DNA of 64,000 bases, taken from assembly GCA_964602485.1 (NCBI GenBank), contig CAZRQU010000001.1, positions 80,894-144,893 of the forward strand, given 5' to 3'. This DNA comes from WJLG01 sp964602485. Its GTDB lineage: Bacteria > Patescibacteriota > Patescibacteriia > Patescibacteriales > WJLG01. The notes under the pieces are model-generated. The model was not told the DNA's origin. It saw nothing but the letters and a program-made list of their open reading frames with translations, and did no database searches. How positions within the stretch are numbered: the first letter of the stretch is position 1; the number at the start of each line of letters is the position of its first letter. This document shows, in pieces, positions 1-9,123 of this stretch. The translations under genes and the position numbers were made by a program.

Positions 1-1
1 G

Positions 2-232
2 GATATAAGTTTGCCTGAGCATGAGGATTTTTGGTTGTTAAAGAAGATAAAAGACAATAAAAAGACCAAAGATGTGCCCGTGATGGTCTTGAGTGATCTT
101 ACTAATGACAGCGAAATAGCTAAAGCTTTTTCTTTCGGGGCTTGTGATTATCTGGTTAGATCACAGATAGTTTTCAGAGAAGTGATAAACAAGATAAATA
201 GTAATATTAAAAAAGAGGATAAAAAGGATTAA
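2..232 (+). CDS. Response-regulator receiver domain, C-terminal part (cut by window edge)
   Basis: The frame is open from base 2 to a stop at 230-232 and enters from outside the window. The first codons read DISLPEHEDFWLLKKIK, which matches the phosphoacceptor loop of CheY-like receivers; the Asp coded by bases 2-4 would be the phosphorylated residue. The rest fits the second half of the fold: a hydrophobic strand with the switch Ser (VPVMVLSDL), a GACDYL stretch, then the final helix. It ends one base before the PilT-like gene, so the two are probably co-transcribed and the receiver may control pilus function. That link is inferred from position. The upstream part, including any output domain, is not visible. 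Confidence 0.8.
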   Translation, partial: DISLPEHEDFWLLKKIKDNKKTKDVPVMVLSDLTNDSEIAKAFSFGACDYLVRSQIVFREVINKINSNIKKEDKKD

Positions 233-233
233 T

Positions 234-1286
234 ATGGAAATAAAATCCGCCTTATTAAAAAAAGTGTTGCCGCAAATGGCGCAAAGGAAGGCCTCTAGTC
301 TTCACCTATCCGTTGGTAGTGCTCCTATGATGAGGATATATGGGAGGTTGGTGTCATTGGATGAAGAGGGGGTTATGAAAAGGGACGATATAGAAAAAGT
401 AGTCCAATCCTTCATAAAAGAAGAAGAAGTTTTAGAGTTAAAGAAGAAAAGAGAGGTTCTTATGGTTAAGGATTTTGGAGATGATCTGCGTTTTCGGGTT
501 AATATTTTTTTCCAAAAGAACAACCTTTCCGTATCTTTTAGTTATATCTCTGAAGAGATAAGGGGTTTGGATAGCTTGGGTTTGCCGGAAATATTCAAAA
601 AGAATATAAGCTCCAACTCCGGACTTTTAATAGTTGCCGGGCCGAACGATTCTGGTAGGACTTCCACCATAGCCAGCCTGGTAGAAAAGATAAATCTTGA
701 AGAGAAGAAATTCGGCATTACCTTGGAGAAGCCAATAGAAAGATTCTTTGTCAACAAACAGAGTATAATAGATCAAAGGCAGGTGGGTTCTGATGTTAAT
801 TCTTATGTTGATGGCCTTAAACATTGCTTGGAGGAAGATGTTGATTTTGTTTATATAGATGAGATAAAGGATGGATTTGAAGATGCTTTACCTTTTATAC
901 TTGAACTGTCCTCTGGTAATTGTTTGGTGATAATAGAAGTTAACGGAGAAAGCTCTATTAGAGTATTGGAGAAGATATTGAATACGAATTGTAGTAATTT
1001 TTCACGTGAATCCATACGTTTCTTGTTAGCTGACGTCCTTCTGGGTATAATAGTTCAAAGATTGATCCCTAACCAAAGTGGAGACCTTTCACTGGCTATA
1101 GAGGCGTTATTATCCAACTTTGCGGTAAAATCTCTTATCAGGGAAGGAAAGATATATCAATTAGAGAGCGTTATCCAGAATTCGGCTGAAGAGGGAACAG
1201 TAAGCATGGAAAAATCCATAAAAGAATTGATAATTTCCGGCAAGGTGGATCCCGGAGAAGTGGAGAATATCAATTTAGAGATATAA
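234..1286 (+). CDS. PilT/GspE-family ATPase with degenerate catalytic motifs
   Basis: 350 aa, about the length of PilT. The N-terminal PAS-like part is recognisable (LHLSVGSAPMMRIYGRLV, residues 23-40), and the core aligns to PilT through the IIDQRQVGSDVNSY stretch. The motifs are altered. Walker A is GPNDSGRT at 136-143, with Arg142 where Lys is expected. The Asp box TIEDPIE reads TLEKPIE. Walker B survives partly as VDFVYIDEIKD. The His box (TGHLVFATLHT in PilT) is replaced by SSGNCLVIIEVNG. In the family this ATPase drives pilus retraction at the inner membrane; here it may be inactive or structural. It is followed after 3 bases by pilC. Family membership is clear; activity is doubtful. 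Confidence 0.82.
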   Translation: MEIKSALLKKVLPQMAQRKASSLHLSVGSAPMMRIYGRLVSLDEEGVMKRDDIEKVVQSFIKEEEVLELKKKREVLMVKDFGDDLRFRVNIFFQKNNLSVSFSYISEEIRGLDSLGLPEIFKKNISSNSGLLIVAGPNDSGRTSTIASLVEKINLEEKKFGITLEKPIERFFVNKQSIIDQRQVGSDVNSYVDGLKHCLEEDVDFVYIDEIKDGFEDALPFILELSSGNCLVIIEVNGESSIRVLEKILNTNCSNFSRESIRFLLADVLLGIIVQRLIPNQSGDLSLAIEALLSNFAVKSLIREGKIYQLESVIQNSAEEGTVSMEKSIKELIISGKVDPGEVENINLEI

Positions 1287-1289
1287 TTT

Positions 1290-2495
1290 ATGCCAATATT
1301 CAGTTATAAAGCTTTAGATTTTCGCGGAAAAAAGGTCCAAGGGATGGTCAATGGCTTCAACAGAAGCGCGGCCGCGGAAGCCTTGAGCGAAAGAGGATAT
1401 GAGGTCCAGTCTATCACTGATAAGACGGATAGTTTGGAATTGAAGATACTGATGATGATCAATCCGGTGAAGACCAAAGATCTGGTGATCTTTTCCAGAC
1501 AATTTTCGGTAATGATATCTGCTAATTTAGCCTTGGTGCAATCTTTAAAGATAGTGGCTGAGCAAACAGAGAACATAACTCTAAAATCAGTGATTTCCGA
1601 AGTGGCTTATGAAGTTGATAGCGGGGCATCATTGTCCAGTGCTTTGGCGAAAAGATCCAAGATCTTTTCGGATTTCTATGTGAATGTCGTTAAGTCAGGT
1701 GAGACTTCAGGTAAATTGGATGAGGTTTTGACCTATTTGGCAGACGAAATGGAAAAGGATCATGATATGATAAGCCAGATCAAGGGAGCTATGATATATC
1801 CGGCTTTCGTTCTTTTTGGGTTGACTGTCGTTGGTGCCATAATGATGATAGTTGTAGTCCCTAAGTTAACTGATATATTGGAACAAACCGGAGGCGATCT
1901 GCCAATGACCACTCAGATAGTGATGGCTATATCAGGGTTTTTGGTGAATTATTGGGTGTTGTGTTTGATCTTGTTGATAGCGGCTATAATAGGCTTGAGA
2001 TTTTATATAGCCACAGATCAAGGAAAAAGGTATTTTGATATGATAAAATTGAGATTGCCTGTTTTTGGTAAGTTGTTCAGGCATATCTATATGGTTCGTT
2101 TCACCAGATCCATGGACACTTTGATCTCAGGAGGGGTTAATATAACCAGAGGACTTGAGATAGTTGCTGACGTTATAGGTAACGAGGTTTACAGGGATAT
2201 AATCAAAAAGAGTGTCAAAGAGGTCAAAGAAGGTAATCCTTTGTCTTCCGTGTTCGAGAATAGCAGGGAGGTTCCCAGAATGATACCGCAAATGATAAAT
2301 GTGGGTGAAAAGACCGGTAAGTTAGATCTGGTCCTAAGGAAGATATCCGATTTTTATACCAGGGAGATCAATAATACTTTGGACAATTTGGTTACTTTGT
2401 TGGAGCCAACTATCATGATAGTCATGGGTGTGGCCGTAGGTGTTATGGTGGCAGCTATAATTATGCCTATGTATAATTTAGCTAGTCAATTCTAG
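1290..2495 (+). CDS. pilC: Type IV pilus inner-membrane platform protein PilC (GspF family)
   Basis: 401 aa, typical PilC length. It has two repeated cytoplasmic GspF domains, each followed by membrane helices. The first contains FSRQFSVMISANLALVQSLKIV and the second TRSMDTLISGGVNITRGLEIV. Membrane segments lie near residues 165-190, 215-235 and 370-395. The C-terminal NLVTLLEPTIMIVMG signature is standard. PilC is the platform on which the assembly ATPase acts. No assembly ATPase (PilB) lies in this window. The gene follows the PilT-like ATPase by 3 bases, consistent with an operon. No Shine-Dalgarno sequence is obvious. Confidence 0.95.
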   Translation: MPIFSYKALDFRGKKVQGMVNGFNRSAAAEALSERGYEVQSITDKTDSLELKILMMINPVKTKDLVIFSRQFSVMISANLALVQSLKIVAEQTENITLKSVISEVAYEVDSGASLSSALAKRSKIFSDFYVNVVKSGETSGKLDEVLTYLADEMEKDHDMISQIKGAMIYPAFVLFGLTVVGAIMMIVVVPKLTDILEQTGGDLPMTTQIVMAISGFLVNYWVLCLILLIAAIIGLRFYIATDQGKRYFDMIKLRLPVFGKLFRHIYMVRFTRSMDTLISGGVNITRGLEIVADVIGNEVYRDIIKKSVKEVKEGNPLSSVFENSREVPRMIPQMINVGEKTGKLDLVLRKISDFYTREINNTLDNLVTLLEPTIMIVMGVAVGVMVAAIIMPMYNLASQF

Positions 2496-2601
2496 ATAGT
2501 CGGTCTTTGCACTTTTTGTATGTTGATCATCTCAGGTACATCGTATGTCAATATTGATAGATCCTTTTAATAAGGATAAAAATAAAAAAGAAGGCGTTTC
2601 T

Positions 2602-3039
2602 ATGAGAATGAAAAGTATAGCGATAGTTATAGTTGCCTTTATAGTTGTTCTGGGTCTTTCCTTTTTTTGGCAAAATTCAGATAGTAATAAAAGGGATAGA
2701 ACTAGGTTAAACGACCTAAAAGAGGTGAGGGAAGCCTTATTCTTCTACTATAATGAGAATGGATACTATCCTTCTTCGATATCAGATTGGAACACGGACA
2801 GGCTCGATTATGGGGCCGACCCTAGGACGGGTTCCAGTGATTATGATAATTTAGCCTCTTTAATATCTCACAGAATATCAAAACTGCCCAAGGATCCGCT
2901 GAATAAGGCCAATAGTCCGACTGTGAACAAGAAATATCTTTATCGTTATGTTTCCAGTCCAGATGGTCAAAATTTCGCTATTATATATGAAACAGAAGAG
3001 CCTAACGATGAATCTCCTATGATCATGGAGGGATGGTAG
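2602..3039 (+). CDS. Pilin-like membrane-anchored protein without a prepilin cleavage motif
   Basis: 145 aa from the ATG at 2602, which has AAGG seven bases upstream. An upstream in-frame ATG at 2545 would add 19 residues but lacks a convincing ribosome site. One hydrophobic helix (IAIVIVAFIVVLGLSFFW) is followed by DRTRLNDLKEVREALFFYYNENGYYPSS, the conserved layout of type II pseudopilins after their N-terminal helix, including the NGYYP motif shared with the pilin at 3209. It lacks the GFTLIE prepilin peptidase site, so it is probably an uncleaved membrane protein related to pseudopilins. Function is unknown; a role in the adjacent pilus system is inferred from fold and position. Confidence 0.65.
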   Translation: MRMKSIAIVIVAFIVVLGLSFFWQNSDSNKRDRTRLNDLKEVREALFFYYNENGYYPSSISDWNTDRLDYGADPRTGSSDYDNLASLISHRISKLPKDPLNKANSPTVNKKYLYRYVSSPDGQNFAIIYETEEPNDESPMIMEGW

Positions 3040-3089
3040 CCAAAAAAAACAAGAGGTGAGCGAATAGTGGGTATTTATAGGTGTAAGTG

Positions 3090-3118
3090 TTGTTTGCTTT
3101 TAGCTTGTGTGTTATAAT
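3090..3118 (+). promoter_or_regulatory. Likely sigma70-type promoter of the pilin gene
   Basis: TTGTTT at 3090-3095 and a perfect TATAAT at 3113-3118, separated by 17 bp. It lies 90 bp upstream of the pilin start in an otherwise gene-free stretch. Confidence 0.6.
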
Positions 3119-3208
3119 TATAATATACAAATAATTATTTATCTAAACCCCCATGTTCCACGTTAGCGAATATGAGCTGATGTGGATATGAGAGAGAGGA
3201 GGTGAGCT

Positions 3209-3643
3209 ATGAACAAAAAAGGTTTTACTTTGATCGAATTGCTGGTCGTTATCGCTATTATAGGTATATTGTCGACGCTTTCCGTAATAGCCCTTAATAA
3301 CGCTAGGCAAAAATCAAGAGACGCTAGGCGGGTAGCTGACATGAAGCAGGTACAAACCGCTTTAGAGCTTTACTACAATGATGAGAATGGTTATCCGGGA
3401 ACTGTCACTTTTAACGGAACGTCAGCTATTGTTGGCCCGACCAACTCCACTACCTATATGGCTGTGGTCCCGCAAAATCCCCAGCCGTGGGATGATGGGA
3501 GTTGCGGTAACTCCAACTATGTCTATAACGCTTCTTCCACAGGAGCTAGCTCTTATTATATAGACTATTGTTTGGGTAGCGACACCGGAGGAATTGGTGC
3601 TGGAGACCATAATGCCACACCAGCAGGAATAGCAGATCCATAA
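3209..3643 (+). CDS. Type IV pilin / pseudopilin with prepilin signal
   Basis: 144 aa. The N-terminus MNKKGFTLIELLVVIAIIGI is a textbook class III prepilin signal: basic leader, Gly before Phe as the prepilin peptidase cleavage site, and Glu5 of the mature chain. The later NARQKSRDARRVADMKQVQTALELYYNDENGYP stretch matches GspG-like pilins. Two cysteines near the C-terminus (DDGSCGN and YIDYCLG) could form the usual disulphide. A strong Shine-Dalgarno (AGGAGGTGAGCT) precedes the ATG. It is monocistronic, with its own promoter and terminator, as expected for a major pilin. The matching peptidase is at 6919. Confidence 0.92.
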   Translation: MNKKGFTLIELLVVIAIIGILSTLSVIALNNARQKSRDARRVADMKQVQTALELYYNDENGYPGTVTFNGTSAIVGPTNSTTYMAVVPQNPQPWDDGSCGNSNYVYNASSTGASSYYIDYCLGSDTGGIGAGDHNATPAGIADP

Positions 3644-3676
3644 AATTCTTAAAAGGCCTGTTAAGAAATTTTTAAG

Positions 3677-3703
3677 GAAGCGGTTTATCCCGCTTCTTTT
3701 TTT
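3677..3703 (+). terminator. Rho-independent terminator after the pilin gene
   Basis: GAAGCGG (3677-3683) pairs with CCGCTTC (3690-3696) around a 6-nt loop and is followed by seven T. Confidence 0.9.
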
Positions 3704-3815
3704 ATATTGAGAGTTCATATTCTTGTAGAGTTATAAGATGTTAATTTTGTATTTTTTAAACCAAATTAACTATTAGAACTTTGTTTGCTTGATAATTGTG
3801 ATATAATTTTAATAT

Positions 3816-5888
3816 ATGGATGATCTAAAGGAAAAAACAGTAAGGGCTAGCGATCATTTGACGGAGTTCTTATTTTTATCCGTTGTTTTTATATTGCCTT
3901 TGGCATTTTCTTGTTTTTTTTGGAACTTTGATGTTTTTGGGTTATTCAAGACATCTATTTTTAGAGGTTTTTCATCCTTGGTTATCTTGTCTTTTTTGTT
4001 CAATGTCTTGGTTAAAGGGAGGTTAAGGTCCATAAAAAATAAGGGAGCGGTCTTATTTTCATTCTTTTTGTCATTGTCTTTTCTTCTCTCAACTGTCTTT
4101 TCAGTAGATCCTATTGTTTCGTTTTGGGGTGTTTATGGTAAATATCAGGGGTTTTATACCTTAATATCTTATATAGTATTATTTTTATTTTTACTTGTTT
4201 GGCTTAAAGGGCATGGGCAGATAAAAAGGATAATAATAACAACAGTGATATCGTCTTTGTTGGTTTGTGTTTATGGCCTGATCCAATTGTTTGGTTGGGA
4301 TATTGCTCCTTGGAAAGAAGCAGCAGAAGATACGGGCAGGATATTTTCTACTATGGGGCAGCCGAATTTTTTAGGACATTTTTTGGCAATGATGATCCCT
4401 TTGACCGTTTATTATGCTTTTTTTGAGGTAGGGAAAGCGAGTTTGCGCCTACCGCTGTTGGTATTATCTATCCTGCAGCTGGTTTGCCTTTTTTTTACTT
4501 ATAGTCGGGCGGCCTGGGTGGCCTTATTGTTGTCAGGTTTGTTATTTTTGGTCCTTTATCTTTATTTAAAAAAGGGACGGCGGGCAGGCAGTATATCCGT
4601 TATTGTTATATTTGTCTTGTTAGCGTCCTTAGTATCTGTTATCGCATTTGAAATTTTGCCTGAACCAAGAACTAGTGATCCTTTGTTAAAGAAAAAGGTT
4701 CTAGGTCTTTTTGATATTGATTCCGGATCAATAGGCTCAAGAACTGGTTACTGGAAAGCTTCCATAGAAGAGATATCAGAGGCATCTTTTCCAAGAAAGG
4801 TTTTTGGATATGGACCTGATGCTATAAGCGATGTGTTCTTTAGAAGATATGAAAGTTCTTGGTCTATCAGCGAAAGACTGGGAAGATTCCCTCAAAGGGC
4901 TCATAATTCCTTTTTGGACAATGTTTTGCAATTCGGTTTTTTTGGCTTGGCCGTTTGGGCGATCTTTGCTTTGTACATCATTAGAAGGATACTCCGTTAT
5001 TTAAAAGAAAAGAAAGGGGACAGGTATTATGCGCTGGTTCTTGCTTTATCTTTTTGCCTGGCGGTTAATTTTTTCAATGGTCTTTTTAGTTTCTCTCTGG
5101 TCGTTAATAGCGTTTATTTTTATTTGTTGCTTGGCTTATTGTTTTATTGTCTGGATAATGACGGAGAAGACAGGGTTTGGAATATCTCTTGGCCTAATTG
5201 GCTTAGAGTTGTGGTTGTTTTTCTTTTTTTAATCCTTTTTTCCACAATGGTCTTTTACCATGATATCCGCCCTTTGAAAGCAGACCACCATTATATGCTT
5301 TCTATAAAATTCGATAATAAGAAAGATCATTTTCGATCTTGGTATCATATGCGACAAGCAGTCATTCTTGATCCTGATAATAAGCATTATCTGTACAGTT
5401 TTTTTTCTAAGTCAGTAGAGAACTTAAAAAGGATGGAAGCGGGCGATATGAGAGATGAGGTCGCTCAGGCTGTTTCTTTCTTGACCGATGGTTTTTCAAC
5501 CGAGTATAAGGATCTAAGATACTCCTTGAGCTTAGCGGCAGCCAAAAGTGTTCTTGGCTATTATGGTTATATCGATAAACAAGAGGCTGATTTGGAATAT
5601 ATAAAGTTAATGGATAGGTATTCTGAGGTTAGCGCTGTTTATAAATATTATGGATTTTTCAATATTAAGATAGGAGAGTATCTTAAGGCTATCGATGCTT
5701 TAGAAAATGGTATTGACCTTCTACCCCCCTTGAGTGAATTGGAGCAAGATACCGAACGAAAACAGGCCGTGGTTTCCGAGCTGGTTGATATGTATGAAGG
5801 ACTGGTTAAGGCCTATGAGAATGTGGGAGAGCAGGAGAGGGCAGATGATTACGATAGAAAGAAAAGATCATTGATAGATGATCTTTAG
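3816..5888 (+). CDS. O-antigen ligase/polymerase-like membrane protein with C-terminal helical repeats
   Basis: 690 aa. About ten to twelve hydrophobic helices fill residues 15-490. The long loop between them holds RTGYWKASIEEI and a RAHNSFLDNVLQFGFFG motif, typical of the Wzy_C/WaaL family, where Arg and His residues of this loop are catalytic. After the last helix, residues 500-690 are soluble, alpha-helical and TPR-like (for example YKYYGFFNIKIGEYLKAIDALENGIDLLPP). The family joins or polymerises lipid-linked glycans at the outer face of the membrane; whether this one polymerises glycan or glycosylates pilin is open. Its position between the pilin and prepilin peptidase genes makes a pilin glycosyltransferase plausible (inference). 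It is followed after 18 bases by a GT2 gene. Confidence 0.8.
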   Translation: MDDLKEKTVRASDHLTEFLFLSVVFILPLAFSCFFWNFDVFGLFKTSIFRGFSSLVILSFLFNVLVKGRLRSIKNKGAVLFSFFLSLSFLLSTVFSVDPIVSFWGVYGKYQGFYTLISYIVLFLFLLVWLKGHGQIKRIIITTVISSLLVCVYGLIQLFGWDIAPWKEAAEDTGRIFSTMGQPNFLGHFLAMMIPLTVYYAFFEVGKASLRLPLLVLSILQLVCLFFTYSRAAWVALLLSGLLFLVLYLYLKKGRRAGSISVIVIFVLLASLVSVIAFEILPEPRTSDPLLKKKVLGLFDIDSGSIGSRTGYWKASIEEISEASFPRKVFGYGPDAISDVFFRRYESSWSISERLGRFPQRAHNSFLDNVLQFGFFGLAVWAIFALYIIRRILRYLKEKKGDRYYALVLALSFCLAVNFFNGLFSFSLVVNSVYFYLLLGLLFYCLDNDGEDRVWNISWPNWLRVVVVFLFLILFSTMVFYHDIRPLKADHHYMLSIKFDNKKDHFRSWYHMRQAVILDPDNKHYLYSFFSKSVENLKRMEAGDMRDEVAQAVSFLTDGFSTEYKDLRYSLSLAAAKSVLGYYGYIDKQEADLEYIKLMDRYSEVSAVYKYYGFFNIKIGEYLKAIDALENGIDLLPPLSELEQDTERKQAVVSELVDMYEGLVKAYENVGEQERADDYDRKKRSLIDDL

Positions 5889-5906
5889 AGAGGGCGAATA
5901 AGGACA

Positions 5907-6797
5907 ATGTTTAGCTTGTACAAATTTTTTAGACACTTTATGGATAAAAAAAATGTAAAATATAATATCTCTGCTTGTGTGGTGGTTTGTAATGAGGAAG
6001 AGGTCATAACCAGATGTCTTGAGAGTATAAAAGAAGTAGTGGATGAGATAAACATTCTTCATGATGGCCCATGTTCTGATAAGACTATTGAAATAGCTCG
6101 TCGGTATACTGATAATATATATATGATGGAGAAGAAAGGTTCAGCTCAGCCTCATCGAGCTTATAGCTACGAGATATCAGCTGGACCCTGGATACTGCAG
6201 ATCGATGCCGATGAATTTTTGAGCGTTGAAGCGATCGATGATCTTAGGCAATTGACCAAGAATGATAGGGTAAGCGCTTATGAATTATTGTGGCCTTTGT
6301 GGGATGGGCAAAAGCGTTTATCTAGCCAGTGGCCTTATAAGCTTTGTTTGTTCAAGAAAGATGATATATCTTATATAGGGCTTCCTCATTTCAAGCCTTT
6401 AGTAAAAGGAAGGGTAGAGAGGCAGGGGGTTGTGCTAGAACATAGGCCGCGATATAATAATTTCAGTCGAGAGAAATTCTTTGAAAAATGGTTATCTTGG
6501 GCCAGATTGCATGCCCGGTCCTACCTAAAGGATTTTTCCCAAATACCCAAATTCAATTACTCGGGAAATGATTGGCCTTCCAAGATGGCTCTTAGGAGAC
6601 GTTTCCCTTTACTCCTTATACCTTTTGAGTTTCTTATCACCTTCATTAAGGATGTAAGGGTTTTACCTTTGAGACATCTGTTGATATCTTTGAAAGTAGC
6701 CTTTATGTATGCTTGTTATCGAGTAGCTGTCAATTATTATGTATTCAAATATAAAAATATCGATCGTTTTAGCTTAAAGTCCGAAGATCGAAGCTGA
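5907..6797 (+). CDS. Family 2 glycosyltransferase
   Basis: 296 aa. The GT-A core is visible: ISACVVVCNEEEVITRCLESIKE (nucleotide-binding start), ILHDGPCSDKTIEIARRYTD, then ILQIDADEFLS with the metal-binding acidic motif. The region resembles WaaE-like glycosyltransferases of surface polysaccharide assembly. The C-terminal 60 residues are basic and hydrophobic and probably associate with the membrane. The start at 5907 has AAGGA close upstream; a later in-frame ATG at 5940 would remove an 11-residue prefix. It lies directly downstream of the O-antigen ligase-like gene and probably supplies the glycan that enzyme transfers. Confidence 0.85.
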   Translation: MFSLYKFFRHFMDKKNVKYNISACVVVCNEEEVITRCLESIKEVVDEINILHDGPCSDKTIEIARRYTDNIYMMEKKGSAQPHRAYSYEISAGPWILQIDADEFLSVEAIDDLRQLTKNDRVSAYELLWPLWDGQKRLSSQWPYKLCLFKKDDISYIGLPHFKPLVKGRVERQGVVLEHRPRYNNFSREKFFEKWLSWARLHARSYLKDFSQIPKFNYSGNDWPSKMALRRRFPLLLIPFEFLITFIKDVRVLPLRHLLISLKVAFMYACYRVAVNYYVFKYKNIDRFSLKSEDRS

Positions 6798-6918
6798 CTG
6801 CTTTTTTAAAGAATAGGATTTCCGATCCAATATTGGAATTTTTGATCGTAAAATAGGTGTTTGCAATATGTATAAAAAATTTGAACACTTCGTTAAATAA
6901 GATCAAAGTAATTTTTTT

Positions 6919-7716
6919 ATGATATATTTATTTTCTTTTTTTATTTTTTTGATAGGGTTGATAATGGGGAGTTTCCTTAATTGTTTGATATGGCGCATCC
7001 ATCAAGGTGAGAGTACCTGGGATCGCTCTTACTGCCCTAAATGCAAGGGAAAGATAGCCTGGTATGATAATATACCCGTTCTAAGCTTTTTATTGTTAAG
7101 GGGTCGTTGTCGTAAATGCCGTAAAGCGATATCGGTTCAATATCCTTTAGTGGAACTAGCAATGGGGATCCTTTTTGTTTTAGCTTTTTTCCATAAGGTA
7201 TCCGAACCGTTCTATTTTGATCTTTCTTATCCTCTTGAAAGCTTGCCTTTGTTATCCCTGGTAAGGGATTGGCTGATAATCTTCGTTTGTTTGGCTATTT
7301 TGGTCTATGATTGGCGTTGGTATATAATACCGGATATCATAATATTACCAGCCGTGGTGATCATTTCGATAGTCAATATTGCCATAGGTGGGGAATTCTT
7401 GGATATACTTTGGCCGGCCCTTATCGGCGGGACCTTCTTCGCCATTCAGTTTTTCGTCTCTCGCGGAAAATGGATAGGTGGTGGTGATGTTCGTTTTGGC
7501 GTATTTATGGGAGTAGCCTTAGCTGACTTGAATCTTTTGATAGTGGCCCTTCTTTTGGCTTATTGGAGCGGTGCTTTGGCCGGGGTTGCACTCATGGCTT
7601 ACAAGAAGAAAAAATGGACCAGCCGTATGCCTTTGGGTATATTTTTGTCTTTGGGAACTGTTTTGGCCCTATTTTTGGGTAAGAGTATGATAGATTGGTA
7701 TTTTGGCCTCCTTTAA
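6919..7716 (+). CDS. pilD: Prepilin peptidase (type IV leader peptidase, A24 family)
   Basis: 265 aa. The N-terminal MGSFLNCLIWRI and the two CxxC pairs (Cys39/42 and Cys64/67) form the domain usual in bifunctional bacterial PilD proteins. The catalytic aspartates are present: Asp131 in LVYDWRWYIIPD and Asp190 in WIGGGDVRFG. About seven membrane helices are visible. It cleaves prepilins such as the one at 3209 after Gly at the cytoplasmic face of the membrane and may N-methylate the new terminus. No Shine-Dalgarno is seen; the ATG follows a T-tract. Confidence 0.95.
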   Translation: MIYLFSFFIFLIGLIMGSFLNCLIWRIHQGESTWDRSYCPKCKGKIAWYDNIPVLSFLLLRGRCRKCRKAISVQYPLVELAMGILFVLAFFHKVSEPFYFDLSYPLESLPLLSLVRDWLIIFVCLAILVYDWRWYIIPDIIILPAVVIISIVNIAIGGEFLDILWPALIGGTFFAIQFFVSRGKWIGGGDVRFGVFMGVALADLNLLIVALLLAYWSGALAGVALMAYKKKKWTSRMPLGIFLSLGTVLALFLGKSMIDWYFGLL

Positions 7717-7729
7717 GTTCGATAATGTG

Positions 7730-7758
7730 TTGCCAGAGGGCTTGAATTATAGTATAAT
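7730..7758 (+). promoter_or_regulatory. Strong promoter upstream of ftsA-ftsZ
   Basis: TTGCCA at 7730-7735, 17 bp spacer, perfect TATAAT at 7753-7758. The transcript would carry a leader of about 83 nt before ftsA. Confidence 0.7.
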
Positions 7759-7847
7759 GGGAATATAATAAATCGTATAAATAAATTATACATACCTTAA
7801 TTCCGAAACCCGAAGCCCTGTTCCAAGGGGAGGGTGTTTGAAAAGTT

Positions 7848-9110
7848 ATGAAAGAAGATATATTAGCAGGTTTGGATGTAGGTTCGACCGAGATCAGGCT
7901 AGTTGTTGGCCAGCGTGCGAACCAGGAAGATGAAAGAATACAAATAATCGGAGCCACCTCTGTCCCGGCTGAGGGTGTTTCTAAAGGGATAATAAAAAGT
8001 ATAGATGATGCCACTTCTTCAATTTCTGCCCTTTTAGAGAAAGCGGAAAGATTGATAGGTGTACCGATAAACAATGTTTGGGCCAGCATAAACGATCCAT
8101 ATATCCGTTGTAACAGAAGCAAAGGAGTGGTGGCTGTCGGCAGGTCCAATGGAGAGATAACCCAGGAGGATATGAATAGGGCTATAGAAGCTGCTCGAGC
8201 ATTGTCCGTTCCGACCAATTACGAGATAATACATGTCATACCTATAAAATTCACGGTTGACAACCAAGAGGATGTTAAGGATCCGATAGGTATGAACGGT
8301 ATAAGATTGGAAGTGGAAGCTTTGATAATCCAAGCCATGAGCAGTCAGGTGAAGAACCTGACCAAGTCCATATACCGAACCGGCTTGGATATAGAGGACA
8401 TAATACTTTCACCTTTGGCAGCTGCCGAGGCTGTGGTCACCAATAAACAAAAGGAATTGGGAGTGGCAGTCGTCACCATGGGGGCGGCCACTACCGGTCT
8501 ATCGGTATACGAAGAAGGCCATTTGATACATACGGCCGTGTTGCCGGTCGGTTCCGAGCATATAACCTCTGATATAGCTATTGGCCTTCGTTGCCCGATA
8601 AATCTAGCTGATAGGGTAAAATTGGAACATGGTAATGCCAACCCCGGTAATTTTAATGCCAGGGATCAAGTTGATATATCCGATCTAGCCAAAGAAGAAG
8701 ATGTTGATGACGACATAACCAATATTTCCAAAAAATATGTTGCTGAAATAATTCAGGCTAGGGTCGAAGAGATATTCGAAAAAGTGGATGAGGAACTTAA
8801 GAAGATAGACAGGTCCGGAATGCTTCCAGCCGGAATTGTTCTTGTGGGAGGAGGCGCTAAATTGGAAGGGATAGTGGATGTTTCTAAAGATAAACTAAGG
8901 CTTCCAGTTTCTGTCGGATCAAGTAAGAATGTGGATATACTTATAGATAAGGTCAATGATCCAAGAACACTAACCTCCTTAGGCCTTGTTGTTTGGGGAG
9001 ATATGATGACCGCTGGAAAAAGCGGAGGTTCATTCTTCGGAGGTAAGAACACTATCGATAAGACCATAGGCAAGATCAAGGATTTCCTTTCTAACCTAAC
9101 TATAAAATAA
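7848..9110 (+). CDS. ftsA: Cell division protein FtsA
   Basis: 420 aa. Actin-like ATPase that tethers FtsZ to the membrane. The phosphate-1 motif is LAGLDVGSTEIRLVVG near the N-terminus. The SHS2/1C region includes RCNRSKGVVAVGRSNGEIT, and the second phosphate and adenosine motifs are VVTMGAATTGLSVYEEG and GIVLVGGGAKLEGI. The last residues KTIGKIKDFLSNLTIK form a short amphipathic helix, the usual membrane anchor. It is directly followed by ftsZ after 13 bases, the normal division pair. A GGAGGG stretch lies about 12 bases before the ATG. Unusually, the pair is separated from the mraZ/ftsI/murF genes at 39-45 kb. Confidence 0.96.
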   Translation: MKEDILAGLDVGSTEIRLVVGQRANQEDERIQIIGATSVPAEGVSKGIIKSIDDATSSISALLEKAERLIGVPINNVWASINDPYIRCNRSKGVVAVGRSNGEITQEDMNRAIEAARALSVPTNYEIIHVIPIKFTVDNQEDVKDPIGMNGIRLEVEALIIQAMSSQVKNLTKSIYRTGLDIEDIILSPLAAAEAVVTNKQKELGVAVVTMGAATTGLSVYEEGHLIHTAVLPVGSEHITSDIAIGLRCPINLADRVKLEHGNANPGNFNARDQVDISDLAKEEDVDDDITNISKKYVAEIIQARVEEIFEKVDEELKKIDRSGMLPAGIVLVGGGAKLEGIVDVSKDKLRLPVSVGSSKNVDILIDKVNDPRTLTSLGLVVWGDMMTAGKSGGSFFGGKNTIDKTIGKIKDFLSNLTIK

Positions 9111-9123
9111 TTTTTTTATCATT

